NCBI GenBank assembly: GCA_037355855.1
Contig: CM074765.1
Span: 3,782,001-3,846,000 of the forward strand
Source: Pseudo-nitzschia pungens
Lineage: Eukaryota; Bacillariophyta; Bacillariophyceae; Bacillariales; Bacillariaceae
Length of the DNA stretch: 64,000 bases
Direction of reading: 5' to 3'
Part shown: in pieces, positions 49,237 through 60,700 of the stretch
Position numbering within the stretch: position 1 is the stretch's first letter
How the letters are laid out: each line of letters opens with the position of its first letter
The notes under the pieces: generated by a model
Told to the model about the DNA's origin: nothing
The model's database searches: none
What the model saw: the letters and a program-made list of their open reading frames with translations, nothing else
Position numbers and translations under genes: made by a program

Positions 49237-52212
49237 ATGAAACGAACGGCTGCCGGGGCATCGTCTTCCGCCGGTAGGAGAATCGATGATTCGGTTGCTG
49301 TTGCTGTTGCGACACGCGATGCGCGTCCGGCTCCCGCTCCCGCTCCCGCTCCAGCGGCATCGATGCACAAGAGCGCTCGTCGTCCTACAAAGACGCTCGT
49401 GATGCGGTTGTTGCTCGGCAGCAGCAAGAACAAAAGGGCTGCTGTCCTCCGATGGATTGTCTGCCTCGTGTTTCTGAACGTTTACCTGACACTCATTCAG
49501 ACGTACTATGCCAACGATTACGACATTGCCACTGACAGCAGCAAGAGCAATTCAGCAGAACTCCAACCGGCAACCTCGAATGGCACCCGGGTCTCGTCGC
49601 CCCTATTTTCGCAACACGACACGAACCAACTGCTGCAAGAGGAAGCAGGGACGAACGTGGAGAGCGCCACGAAACCAAGACCAAAACCAAAACCGATTCC
49701 CGACACTCCTAACACCACCACCTCTGCGTGCCTGATGGTCATGGACGACAACCATTTTCTGGTCGAATGGATCGCCTATCACTACCACGCCGCAAACCTG
49801 AGGCGCCTGGTGATCGCCGTCGATCCCAAGAGCCTGACGTCGCCCCTGGAGATCCTCGACAGGTGGAAGGACAGGATCGACCTCACGGTGTGGATCCGCG
49901 ACGACGACTACATGAACCGCCTCCAGTCGGACGAGTTCGAAAAGGCCCAGACCTGGGTCCGCCGGGAGTTTCGGGAGACGACCCCTTTGCTGGTCGAGCA
50001 CCGGGCCCGGCAGCGTCTCTTTTACACCCACTGCCTGCGACGGCTCAAGCGGGACTCGGAGCGATCGGCATCGAAATCGAAACCGAATTCGAAATCGAAA
50101 CCGAATTCGAAATCTCGATCATCGTCGCCGCCTTCGGCCTGGACGATGCTCGTCGACGTGGACGAATTCGTTCGCGTCCACCGCAAGGTCGCCGATTCCC
50201 ACACGCTTCCGGAGTCGCTGCCACCCCCGAGCGAACCGGGATCCGTCGCCACGCTTCTGGAAACCCTCGCCGACCCGTCGCGCGCGAGCGGCGAACGAGA
50301 CGGGGGGGAAACCCCAACCCCGCTGCGGCACCTGCAATCCTCTCCGTGCGTGCCCCTCCCGCGGCTGCGATACGCGGGCGATTCCGATGTCCGCAGCGGT
50401 GCCGGCGGCGGCGGCGGTGGCGATGACAACGATGACAACGATGATACCGATCGGTTGCTGACCTTGCGCTACCGGACCCACGCCGGGGTTGCCGACCTCA
50501 AGACGAACAAGATTTCCAAGACCATGGTCGACCTGTCCCGGATTCCTCTGCAGGACATTGCGGTCGTCAACAGCATTCACGTGCCGATCCGAAAGCACTG
50601 CTCTCTCTCGAATCGGCACGTCCTGCCGACCGATTCGCTCCTGGTGGCCAACCACTACCTGGGAAGCTACGAGCAATTTACTTACCGGGAAACCGATGCA
50701 CGCAACTCCCCGTCGTCTGTCGCGGATGCTTATGCTTATGCCGATGCCGATGAATCTGCCGCAACCACCACCAAGGTCAACGTCCGCAACGCACAGAAAT
50801 ACCACGATCAGAACGCCAGGATTCGGAAGAGCCACCCGGAAACCGACGACGAGATTGCTTCGTGGCTCGACGGATTTTTGACCGGAGAAGAAGAGAACGA
50901 AAAACGCTTCTTGCTGAACGGAGCCGGCCAGCTGGCACCCAAGTCGTGGCAGCCCTTTTTCGACAGCAACGACAAAAATGGCAACGACAGCAACAACGAA
51001 AACGAAGCGGGTCGCAAGGAGCGGTGCGCCCTGCTCTTTTTTGGTCTGACCCGGTCCTACAAGGACATGGTCCTGCCGAGCCTGACTCGAAACGTCCTGG
51101 AGCCCAATGCCCGCCACGGATGCGACGTCTTTGCGCATTTCTATACGCAGGAGACCGAACCGAGGGGACGGAAGAATCCGGGCGGGGATCTGCGACCCCG
51201 CGACATTGCCCTGCTGAAGGACGCCGTCCGATCGGTGGCGAGGGCCCACTACGATCGCGCCCTGGACCACTACGGGGTGCTGGACGAATTCTCGCGCCCG
51301 TCCTTCCGGCCCCCGGTGGTGGCCTTTGCGCACGACACGCCGGAAGCCTTTCGGGAGCGGTGGTCGGAGCAGATGCGAAAATACCGCGAGGCGACGACCA
51401 CGGTGGCCGGAAACATCGTCCCCGCCTACGCTCCCTGGAAGGCGAAGAGCTACGGCCCCGAGAGCGTGGACAACATCGTCAAGCAGTGGCATTCCATCCA
51501 GACCGTCTTCAAGCTCATGGACTACACCGCCAAGGTGCGGAAACATTCCTACACCCGGGTCGGAATGTTCCGATCGGATGCGCTGTACGTGACCCCCATT
51601 GACATTGCCAGCCTCGGCGGGAGCGCAACGAACCCCGAGGACGAGTCGTTCGAACCATCCCACCACCGGGGGAAGAATCGCACGGGCCGGTCGATGGCGA
51701 TGGCGATGGCGATCGACCATTCGTACGACGTCCACAATCGGCACTTTGTGACCCCCGCCTTTGCCATGTACCCCGTCAACGACCGGATGGTGTACGGACC
51801 CTACGACGCCGTCAGGGTCTGGGCCACCAAACGCTTCGACCTGCTGGAGGAGAGCGCGGCCCTCAAGAACAATCCCGGCTGGACGATGCACTCGGAACGC
51901 TTCCTCGAGAGCAGCGTGATCCCGGCCATGGAGATTCTCGGATACGAGCACGTTTCCCGCGGAGACATTTGCTTCCTGCGGACCCGGGCGGACGAGTCGG
52001 CGGTGATCGGCGATTGTTCCATGCCGGGCCTCGTTCCGACACCCCGGACCAGTTTCTGGAACGATCCCGACTCGCGGGAGGCCGAGGAACTCCAACTGAC
52101 CGGCGTCGAATCCATAGTTGGAAAGAGATGCAGCATTCGGCGATTGGTGAACCAAAAATGGAGAGTCGTGCTCTGCGGTGAGAATCAGAGTGGGGAAAAT
52201 TGGCAAGATTAA
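49237..52212 (+). CDS. Type II membrane glycosyltransferase (GT92-like), two-part
   Basis: 991 residues from ATG 49237 (MKRTAAGASSSAGRR). A cytoplasmic basic tail is followed by one membrane anchor (VLRWIVCLVFLNVYLTLIQT) and a Ser/Pro-rich stem, as in Golgi enzymes. The first catalytic-looking region has ACLMVMDDNHFLVEWIAYHY and WTMLVDVDEFVRVH near residue 306; the DxDEF motif is typical of GT92/GT2-like transferases, where the acidic residues bind the metal and nucleotide sugar. A second region (RCALLFFGLTRSYKDMVLPS; GMFRSDALYVTPIDI; GWTMHSERFLESSVIPAME) resembles another glycosyltransferase-like fold, so this may be a two-domain enzyme. Donor and acceptor unknown. Codon use is GC-rich. An in-frame GTG extension upstream (49183) is less likely. 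Confidence 0.8.
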   Translation: MKRTAAGASSSAGRRIDDSVAVAVATRDARPAPAPAPAPAASMHKSARRPTKTLVMRLLLGSSKNKRAAVLRWIVCLVFLNVYLTLIQTYYANDYDIATDSSKSNSAELQPATSNGTRVSSPLFSQHDTNQLLQEEAGTNVESATKPRPKPKPIPDTPNTTTSACLMVMDDNHFLVEWIAYHYHAANLRRLVIAVDPKSLTSPLEILDRWKDRIDLTVWIRDDDYMNRLQSDEFEKAQTWVRREFRETTPLLVEHRARQRLFYTHCLRRLKRDSERSASKSKPNSKSKPNSKSRSSSPPSAWTMLVDVDEFVRVHRKVADSHTLPESLPPPSEPGSVATLLETLADPSRASGERDGGETPTPLRHLQSSPCVPLPRLRYAGDSDVRSGAGGGGGGDDNDDNDDTDRLLTLRYRTHAGVADLKTNKISKTMVDLSRIPLQDIAVVNSIHVPIRKHCSLSNRHVLPTDSLLVANHYLGSYEQFTYRETDARNSPSSVADAYAYADADESAATTTKVNVRNAQKYHDQNARIRKSHPETDDEIASWLDGFLTGEEENEKRFLLNGAGQLAPKSWQPFFDSNDKNGNDSNNENEAGRKERCALLFFGLTRSYKDMVLPSLTRNVLEPNARHGCDVFAHFYTQETEPRGRKNPGGDLRPRDIALLKDAVRSVARAHYDRALDHYGVLDEFSRPSFRPPVVAFAHDTPEAFRERWSEQMRKYREATTTVAGNIVPAYAPWKAKSYGPESVDNIVKQWHSIQTVFKLMDYTAKVRKHSYTRVGMFRSDALYVTPIDIASLGGSATNPEDESFEPSHHRGKNRTGRSMAMAMAIDHSYDVHNRHFVTPAFAMYPVNDRMVYGPYDAVRVWATKRFDLLEESAALKNNPGWTMHSERFLESSVIPAMEILGYEHVSRGDICFLRTRADESAVIGDCSMPGLVPTPRTSFWNDPDSREAEELQLTGVESIVGKRCSIRRLVNQKWRVVLCGENQSGENWQD

Positions 52213-52586
52213 TCGTAAACACTACCAATAGTTCGCAACTGAGGCTATGATTGATTCTACATTGACGCACAGTAAGAACACTGCATTACTGACCGTGATA
52301 ACGGAAATGTACGAAGCAACTAAGTTGCGTCTAGGAATGGTACACACTACAAAAAACTTGGTAGATTTGATTAATGTGAAAAGTGGTGTCTGATCTATGA
52401 GTGCTGTTTGGTTTATCTTTATATTCATGTTTCGACTGCGCAATCTTCGTCATTGTCTCTTTATTTCCTGGATGACGGTGCAGCAGCGACATTGCTGTTG
52501 TACGGAATAATGCATGATGTGTTTCTTTCGCGCAATGTATCACATACAAAGATGGAGTGACGGGTCAAGATATCCGTTTTCGTGAC

Positions 52587-53457
52587 TTAACATCTGCTTG
52601 AGTATCCTTGAACTTCGGCGTCTGCAAAGGAACGGTGCAAAAGTAACGGTAAAAACGTTTCAAGAACGGAGGTGAATAAGATAAGATGGGTGAGATTAGA
52701 CACGTTTCAATAAAACACAACTGAGTGAAATCTCGTCAATAGAAATAAATCACTTACCGTGCAGCCACTTGAGCAGATCTACTGTTTCGTGTTCGTAGAA
52801 AGGTGTGTTCTTGGGAAGGCATGCAACCGCCAAAAGGTTTTCCGTTGTGAGAGCCTTTCCGGGAACAAGTTTGACATTTTGGTAACCGGGACGGTTATCA
52901 TCGTAGTATAGGTAGACATCAACTGGCATGGCTTTGAATCCAGTAGGCACCTCATAGAGAGTGACGTCCCCCTTCATCAGTTTTGCTTGCTTCACAAATT
53001 GGCAAAACCCGTTGCAGTAGTTCTTGCGACCGAGAACACCTGCCGAACAGTTTCCGATCAAGACATTTCGGCCAGCATTGCGCTTAAACTTGAATCCGGC
53101 AATCTTTTTACCGGCTCCAGCACTCCAGCGGCCCACGATGGCCTTGCCTTGGAGCTCGGTTTTGGTGTAGTGTTCTACCAAACGACCAGATGAGTCGGGC
53201 TCGTAGACCAACTCACAGACTCCGTCCTCTGATACGGCGTCACCAATGGACCGGTATGACAATCCCTTTTGCGAACCTTGTGCCGAAGAACGACGATTGC
53301 TTGCAATTGAACCGTTGGCATTTCCGTAGTTTTCTCGATCTTCCGGAAGGTTGATCGACTTGTTCTTGGCAACGGAAGGGAACGAAGAGTTGTTGCTGGG
53401 TGCCGGGACATTGGTGCTGTAGTAGCTGCCGAAAAGACCTCCGTTGTAAAATCTCAT
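52587..53457 (-). CDS. Unrecognised 244-residue protein (2 exons)
   Basis: Exon 1 is 52758-53457 from ATG MRFYNGGLFGSYYS; exon 2 is 52587-52621 (35 nt, ending EVQGYSSRC). The 136-bp intron has donor GTAAGTG and acceptor CCTTTGCAG, and the join keeps the frame (phase 1). Visible blocks are CELVYEPDSSGRLVEHYTKT, GKAIVGRWSAGAGKKIAGFK, NCSAGVLGRKNYCNGFCQFV and PVDVYLYYDDNRPGYQNVKL. It has no signal peptide and no membrane segment. The Ser/Asn-rich first 70 residues look disordered. I cannot name the family. Without the splice, exon 1 would read into the intron and stop at once (LHGK). Confidence 0.65.
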
Positions 53458-54363
53458 GGTAATATGTGGATGGTTGAAGTTTTGTGGTGGACGCTTTCTG
53501 GAAATGTTCTTTCCTGTTGTTGTTTTTGTGAGTCTCTGGTGTTGCTTCATCTATTGTAGAGAAAATTGGGGTTTTCTTCTTGTCGTCGTTTCACGTCGTG
53601 TCAAGGGGGAAATTCTCAACATTCCAAAATCGCGGAAACCGGGATTCGGCGATTTTCGACTTTTATTTGAAACGGCTAGTTCAGTCCGTGCACGCTGGCT
53701 CTTGAAAATCGCATACCAGTTATCTTCATTGCTTGCAACGGGTACAAAAAATTAGCAGGACTGATTTGATTCGGGAATGAGTTTGATGACGCATTGCTTT
53801 GCCAAAAAATCACGAAACAAAAAAATAACACTTTTTCAAAGAAATTTTTTCCTTTTTTTTTCCCAAAAAGAATAGATTGGTTGATGAAGGATCATCAAAT
53901 CAATGCCATGCCAAACCGAATTTCTGACTAGAAATTAGTAGGCATAGCAATACCACAGATTCAACACCAGATGCGTCTCCAGACTCATCTAAGTTGTACC
54001 AACATATCGGTGAAGAGCAACAGAATTCTGACTACACGACGTACAAGTACTACTACTCCTCTAACTTAAAGAAAAACATAATCATCAGAAAAGTAGTAGG
54101 TCTAGTACTAGTGTGGTGGTCAAAGTACCCCGCATGGAATTCAATATAGTGCGACAATACTACAGCACAACTGGGTAAAATCTTACTTAGTAACTTTGAC
54201 CCATTGAAATGCTGGCATCATATTCCATTACCTTCGTATTGAGTATTGTCGTGCAGCATTAGTATGTACAGCTCGTGGAATTCCTAAGGAGTCACGAGAG
54301 TTCCAATCCCAATGTTTCTGTGTCCATAATAAGTTTGTCGTGCAAAAACATCAACGAATTCCT
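53458..54363. other. Gene-free spacer
   Basis: AT-rich sequence with ACTAGT/TACTACT runs near 54045-54110. No gene, and no trace of a TYW2 catalytic exon on the minus strand. Confidence 0.5.
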
Positions 54364-57300
54364 TCACTTGTTTTGCTTTGATTTGGAAGCATACTGAGAG
54401 GTACTAAAAGGTAGGTCTTCCTCACCATGGCGAAGGATTAGTTCGTCAAACACCGCCAGGACTTCTATCGAGGGGATTGAGATTGGTATAGCGATGACTT
54501 GTTCATTGGTCGGACCTGACTGTTTCGTGCTGTCTCCTCCTGCCGCCTGATTGCCATGGTCAACCTTCATTGCGATTAGTTTGATCATTCGAAACCGCTT
54601 ATCCAGCCAACCCTTTTGCTGCAACAGGTTCTTCGCTCTCCTGGCGTCTTTGGGAAGGACATATACCACATTTGTTCTCTGCTTCTGTTCGCTTTCGAAA
54701 GAGGAATTTTTCGGAGCGTTGTTCTGGAACGATGGTGTTGGTGAATTCGCAGTTGCGTTTCTAATTTGACTGGGTTTTGTTGATGAACTTTGAATGCCGT
54801 TCTGTTTCACCGCTCTGTCGGATTTCAAGCGTACGGAGTCGTCATCGACGTCGATGACTAAATGATGGGATCTGTGACATCACAAACAATGCGCAATAAT
54901 TATGTGAGAACTATCTCAGGAATATGCATACACTATCCATTCTAACGGAAAGCATTCTCTCGTTACGTACTCAGCATAACATTCTCCAAACGCAAAGGAT
55001 GGGACTCCGCCTCCTACCAATAGAACTTCGTTGTCAGATATCGATATGCAACTATGGTGTACCAGGGATCCAAAGTCAAACGCCGGTTGCGTTGCTAGAG
55101 ATTCATCACCCTGGTCGAAGCAGAGCTCTATTCGTTGCATTCGAATTCGATCCACTCCCGTAGATCCATAGCTGCTGGAAATCCAGAATGCTTCGATGGG
55201 CACTTCGTCTCGTGCAGCAACTTGGGTTCCTCCGGTGACCAGGAGAAGGTTGTTCGATAGCAGCATGCAGCAAGCCATGCCAAAGACAGCAGTGGAACCA
55301 CCACCACCCTGCGACAAGCTACCGGGTGTTTCGATAGTCACATTCGATGTTTTCGTTTTGATTCCAATGATCCCACCGTTCTTCTTGCTTCTCTTCGTTT
55401 TAGAAGGTCCAAAACGACAGGCCCAATGATCGGGCGACGATGATTCGATGTCGTTTTCGAAGGCTTGCAATATCTTCGTTGTCGACTCGAGTCCACCCAC
55501 CATCAAAATTGTATCTTCGTTCAACAAGGACGCTCCGAAGTGAAACCTGGGAGTCGGCAACCGGACGGAGAGTTTCTCCCAATAGAAATACCCGGCAAAA
55601 ACAGTTCCGGCTCCATCCTCTCCTTGATGCTCCCCTTCGGTGCATAGATGCAAGACGGACACATCATCGAGGGCCCCGTCTTCGCTGTTGCAACCACCCA
55701 GGAGCACGGCCCGATCGCTGCTGCCGAGGGCCACCAGTTGGTGTCCCCAGCGAGACCTGGGTAGGGTGCCACGCACGTCCGTCAGGGTTCCAAACCGCGC
55801 TGTGGTTGTATCAAAGATGTACAGAGCATCGGCCGGTGCCGGTCGGGCAGGACTCTTGCGTCCACCCCAAGCAATGACGAGATCGGACCCATTCAGACGA
55901 CACGAGGCCATGCCCTGAAGGTCTGGATACGCAGCGCCTTCGTTCTGGAACCAACGGACATCCAATTTTGTCTTTTGCGTCTTGTCCGGTCCAAAAGTGA
56001 CAACAATGGATCCAATTCCATTGTCGTCGCCGTCCTCCCCCGCCTTCCGGGGCGACCGATCGTATTCTTTCCAGCAACCATCTCGCCAAGATCCATGCGG
56101 AAGTTCGCGTTCCAGTTGATAAACTTTGGAAGATCGTTTCGCAGTGATACTATTGTTGACGTTGTGTTTGTGATTCTTGTTTACATCGATAGAGGTCGAT
56201 GGACCGCATCCGTAACCTCCCGCGATCCAGATTTGTTGCAGCGTCGTTTTCGACGAAGAGTCCGCACTTGCGTTTGCGTCAAACCCACTCGCAACTGTTG
56301 CGTTTGTGGCCACAGCAGAGGCGTTCCACAGATTCAGCCTCGGAGTCTCAGCCTCGCTCTTGCGCACCACAATGGGCGGAGGCGACGATCGAATTTCGAA
56401 CAAGACGGATTCGATGGAACGGTACAATCGATCCAAATGCTTCCAATTGGCATCCAATCTCTGGTTTGCATCGTGCACCAACGCCCGCAGAAACGAGTTT
56501 GGCACGCACAGCGAGGACGACGACCAACTCGCTTCGTCCGGGGCGGGTGTCAAGGGTGTGACCGTGGAGAGGGAATTCGATCGAATGGCCACCGTCACCC
56601 GTTTCTCCGTCACCACCAATCCCGATTCCCGGAATCCCAGGTTCAGAGCAACAGTTAGGAGCCTGCGCCCATCGGCCAGAGAGGCCGCCGCAACGTGCAG
56701 CAAGAGGGGCTCGAACCGAAAGGTCCAGGGCTGCTGGGAAGGGAGGGGATTGGTGTCGTGGAAATCATTCTCGTCGTCGCTCTCCGAATCGCTGTCGGAA
56801 TTGTGGCCCTTGTTGCATTCCGCTTGCCCTTCGTTTTGGGTGCTGCAACAAGACTCCTCCAATTGTTCCGTTTCCGTACGAGTAGTCATCGTTGCTGTTT
56901 TTGGTCTTTCCGTTGAGCCTAGTGGGTCCCTGTTCGTTGCCATTGCCTGTACGAGTGCTTCTGGGTCCATCGGGTCGTGACTGACCAGAACCCAGCTTCC
57001 TCTCCCTTTGCCACTCGCCTCCGTAAAATTGTTGTTGGTATCATTGTTTGACTCGGTCACATCGTTGCCACCGCTCGTGCCGTTCGGATCAAAAAGGGAA
57101 AGCCGTCCCGAACACGAACTCAGCGTGCAAAATCGGGAATGGGAATTGATCAGATCGACGAGGTGTTGAATGGGAGCATCGACGGATCCCTTGGGAGATT
57201 TGTCCCTGCTGGGTGGCAACAGCCGCCTCGTAGCGCAGGTGCGATCGTTCTTGTCGTCGACTTCTGCAATCCCGTAGAGAGTCCGGTGCGTCTTGAGCTG

Positions 57301-57597
57301 CAAATCTCGAAAGGAAGGGAGGATCTCGCCGCTGCTCCGAGACGATGGCTCCTTGGGTTGTAGCCAGTGGAGAGGAAGATGTCCGCCAAAGTTTGTTGCG
57401 TATGGTGGTGGTTGTTTGGCTGTCGAACCGTTACCGTTACAGTTACCCTCATCGTTTTCGTCATCATCAGAAAGTTTCTCTGGTTTGATAGTTCCTTCTG
57501 GTTCTACGGTCGCATCCTTGCTCTCACGACCAAAAGCAGCATCCGTCTTTGTGCTGTTGGTGTTCCTGCTGGCAGTAGCAGTAGTCCCCGATTCCAT
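54364..57597 (-). CDS. TYW3-Kelch wybutosine-type fusion with TYW2-like tail (2 exons)
   Basis: Exons are 54932-57597 and 54364-54871, with a 60-bp intron (donor GTATGC, acceptor GTCACAG), giving 1057 residues. Residues about 130-320 match TYW3, a methyltransferase step of wybutosine formation at tRNA-Phe position 37: RDKSPKGSVDAPIQHLVDLI, HSRFCTLSSCSGRLSLF, WVLVSHDPMD and FEPLLLHVAAASLADGRRLL. The middle has Kelch-like beta-propeller repeats (DRAVLLGGCNSEDGALDDVS; FHFGASLLNEDTILMVGG; NLLLVTGGTQVAARDEVPIE). Exon 2 gives VVYVLPKDARRAKNLLQQKG-WLDKRFRMIK, like the start of TYW2. Plants have a TYW2/3/4 fusion of this kind, but here the TYW2 aminocarboxypropyl-transferase domain is absent. The protein probably works with a separate TYW2 and TYW4; that is inference. 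Confidence 0.82.
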
Positions 57598-58199
57598 CGC
57601 GGCGGTAACGTTATTTATTGCTTGTCGTGCGTTCGCTCTCGTTTCCCTTTGGTTCCTTTCGTCGCTGTCGTGGAAAGATCAAGGGTTCTGTCAACAAATA
57701 ATGGATCAACCAATGAACTGCATCGGGTGTCTCGGTCGTTTCGAGTTTCGGCTCGCGGATGTGAGATGGATGGAATGAAAGAGTGAGTCTCGAGATTTTT
57801 GTTTTTGGATGATTTTTTTCGGAGAGGGAGATGGATATCGATGATCACGACATCCTATTGTCTGCACGTTGTACGGTACGAAGAAAAATCTGGGCTTGCC
57901 GGCGGGGTTGAGGAGGACGCGTGAGGAAACTAAATATTTCTTTTTTTGTTGAATTATTTCGATTTTTCATTGTCACCATGACATTGGTTAGTTTTGTTAC
58001 AGGTAAGGTTAACCTTAATCTTACTCTGTTGAGTAGAGTTCGATTGACGTCACACTTTACTTCTACCGTACATTGCATGAAATCATCTTCAGTTCTCCCG
58101 ACACCTGATTCCATCACATCTTGTAGACACTGAAATCATACTCTTGACGCAATACAGCATTCCAACCTCGGAAATTCTCTACCTGTTCTTTTTACCACA
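57598..58199. other. Spacer between divergent genes
   Basis: Shared upstream region of the TYW3 fusion (minus) and the gene at 58200 (plus). Contains a GGTAAGGTTAACC motif near 58001-58014. No gene seen. Confidence 0.5.
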
Positions 58200-58967
58200 A
58201 TGCGGAAGTGCCACCGACCTGCAGCTTCCTTTGCCCTATTTACGAAGCTCCTAATTCTATCCTCGAGCTTGTGCCTTTTGTGCTCTGCGTGGACACAAAA
58301 TGCTGTTGCACCCCGGCATCATCAACCGACGCGCCGGCAGCTGCCACCGTCTGCCGGATGGAAATCGTCGTCGTGGGGGAGTAGCGCTTCGGTTGCTGTT
58401 TTTTCGAAGACAACGACTGCAACTACACGCACCGAACTGTGGGCCAAATCGAAATCGAAATCCGGCAGCAGGAGCAACAGCGACGACGACGACGACGACG
58501 ACGAGGTTGTAGCCCTGTTGCATTCGCACCACCTGCTGGATCACAAGCCCGACAATCTGCTGCTCAGGGGTGGCAGGTACAAACTCCGCGGCGTGGCCTT
58601 CCTCGGCCGACCCGGAGTCGCCCTGTGCATCGGACCCGCAAGGGCGCACGCCAGGTTCAAAAAGGCCCTGGAATCGGCCATGCCGCAAAAACGGTTCAAG
58701 ACCAAGGTGCTCGGAGACTCCGGGTCCCCGTTGTTTTCGGAAAGCGGCGGCGCGGTGTCTTCCGTGGAGGGATTTTCCCGGGCCGAGACGCTGGGTGACT
58801 TTCGCAAGGTCCTGGCATCGATCGATCGGGAGGCCGAGTTCTTTGAGCTCACGGGCATCGCCGATCCATCGTCCTCGCCGATTTCGGGCAGTGGCACCAA
58901 CGGTGCGGAGGGGGGGAGAAACGGTGGTGGAGAAAAGAAGAAAAAACAACGGAAACGAAAGAACTAA
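58200..58967 (+). CDS. Targeted protein of unknown function, possibly RWDD2/DUF1115-like
   Basis: 255 residues. The N-terminus is a signal-type leader (ALFTKLLILSSSLCLLCSAW), and the following Ser/Thr-rich 60 residues could be a plastid presequence; the cleavage context SAWTQN is not the usual ASAFAP. After an Asp run come VVALLHSHHLLDHKPDNLLL, YKLRGVAFLGRPGVALCIGP and ARFKKALESAMPQKRFKTKV. The GRPGxxxxxG and basic helix weakly recall the C-terminal DUF1115 part of RWDD2 proteins. Next come SVEGFSRAETLGDFRKVL and a Lys-rich end. Function is not known. Starts at the first ATG in frame. Confidence 0.6.
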   Translation: MRKCHRPAASFALFTKLLILSSSLCLLCSAWTQNAVAPRHHQPTRRQLPPSAGWKSSSWGSSASVAVFSKTTTATTRTELWAKSKSKSGSRSNSDDDDDDDEVVALLHSHHLLDHKPDNLLLRGGRYKLRGVAFLGRPGVALCIGPARAHARFKKALESAMPQKRFKTKVLGDSGSPLFSESGGAVSSVEGFSRAETLGDFRKVLASIDREAEFFELTGIADPSSSPISGSGTNGAEGGRNGGGEKKKKQRKRKN

Positions 58968-60700
58968 ACGTAGTGTCTCGATCCGGGAGGAAAGTTACCT
59001 GCAGCAGTTTCCATCGAGAATCAATTGGTCTCGTTACGAAAATTTGAGAACCGAGGGAAAGATATTCGGTGCAAATGAGTGTAGTGCTCTGGTCTTTTTT
59101 GGAACCAGCCGTGCCAATGGGAATGATTATTGGTGGCAGCAATCGGAATGCCGTAGCAACATCATGATGTTTTTAGAGCACTCGTGTATGCGGGCGCACA
59201 AGACACTTCGCTTCGAATGCACACTGTCGACCGAATCGAGAGGAAAAAGCAATTTGAACTCTGCATGAAACATTTGAAAACTAAATTGGTCTCCGAGGTT
59301 GTAACAAGTTCATCGACGAGGGATGAAAGGATTTAGGAAGGCCTAGATATTTCCATAGCAGACCTTTCCCACGTTGATTCCATGCATACAAATCATTACT
59401 TGTAGGTAGATGAACTACTGATTACAACAACCGAAGTCGACAGATCATTGAACAGCAAACAGGATCGAAGGAACGAATCATCCATAGTTTGAAAAGGTGT
59501 GCTATACACCATTCCACGACCACTCGCTTGTGAAGAAACAAAGACAACAACAAGATCAAGGCCCACAATAGAATCAGATGTTCTACATCCTCGTCGAAAA
59601 TACTCTACACATCATTAAAAGGAGGGACAAAAGTGTCACGAAAAGAGGTCTTGGTACCTTCATGTTATGCAAAAACCCTTGATTTGGATGACAATACGTT
59701 CAAATCCGAACAGTAGAAAGATTGAATACCGTACCCAGCTACAAGTAATCTTACTGTAATACGATCGCGAACGTCTGTGGTAAGTCCTCAATAATACAAA
59801 GTAGAGTTTACGACACAGGCAAAACAAAAATTGTTAGCCGAATAATGTACACGTAAGGTTTACGGCCTGCGCGCATTTTGTGATGTTTGCGAAGAATTGT
59901 ATGGCTTTCAGAAGGTTTTGGTAATCCGTCGCGTCGCATCACGTGCGTTCGATTCGAATTTTTTCCTATTTTTAAGACCGAGACTGCGCCGGAATTTCAA
60001 AAGAGGCGATAAGTAAAACCGTTCGTTGCGAATGAAACTCAATCTCAATCAAAACGATGAGAACCACCGTTTAGTACAACTTGTACGTACTCGTACCAGA
60101 ACCATCAGAGAGTCAGAACCAAGTCGGGCCGTTCCTCCGATTTTTTATTTTTGATTTTTGATTGATCGATGCGAAGTCATGATTTTGTGTGATTGAAAAA
60201 ACGAAAAAAGATTTTTGAAACCGAGCGCAGAGACGGACATCTTCTGTAACCGTCAGCAAACCAGAAGCAGCCGCAGCATCCATCGATCGATCGATGCATC
60301 GTCGATACGTTGCCCGATCTCTCACAACCATACGAAGAAGCGGGAAACTCAAAAGCGCGAGTAATCCTCTTACTTCTTACTACTAAGACAATAATACGAA
60401 CTACAAAGTACTTCGTAACTACCAAAACTCCATTCGTTCAATTCGTGTGGACAACCATAATCTGTCGATAGTTTCGATCAAAGATCAATCCATAATCAAA
60501 AATCAAAACCACTCTCAGGAAGTTTTTCAGTCTTGTCGACTCTGCGTCCTAAAACTTCCTCGAATCAAATTGAATCGAATCGAAAGAACGAAACGGGACC
60601 CTCCCATCATCCCACCATTTTTTTCCATTGTGTCACTATTATTCTAAAACAAGCCAAAGTTTTCTTCACAATCGCCTCAAAATCTTACCAAACAAACTAA
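58968..60700. other. Gene-free spacer
   Basis: Mixed DNA with an ATCG run near 60280-60300 and GTAAG motifs near 59740-59870. No gene I can support. Confidence 0.5.

Noticed and set aside
50119..52206. 695-codon minus-strand frame
   Set aside because: Antisense shadow of the glycosyltransferase gene with no motifs of its own.
53458..54363. Missing TYW2 catalytic exon downstream of the TYW3 fusion
   Set aside because: No minus-strand frame here shows class I methyltransferase-like motifs. One GGTGAG donor in exon 2 exists, but no partner exon was found.
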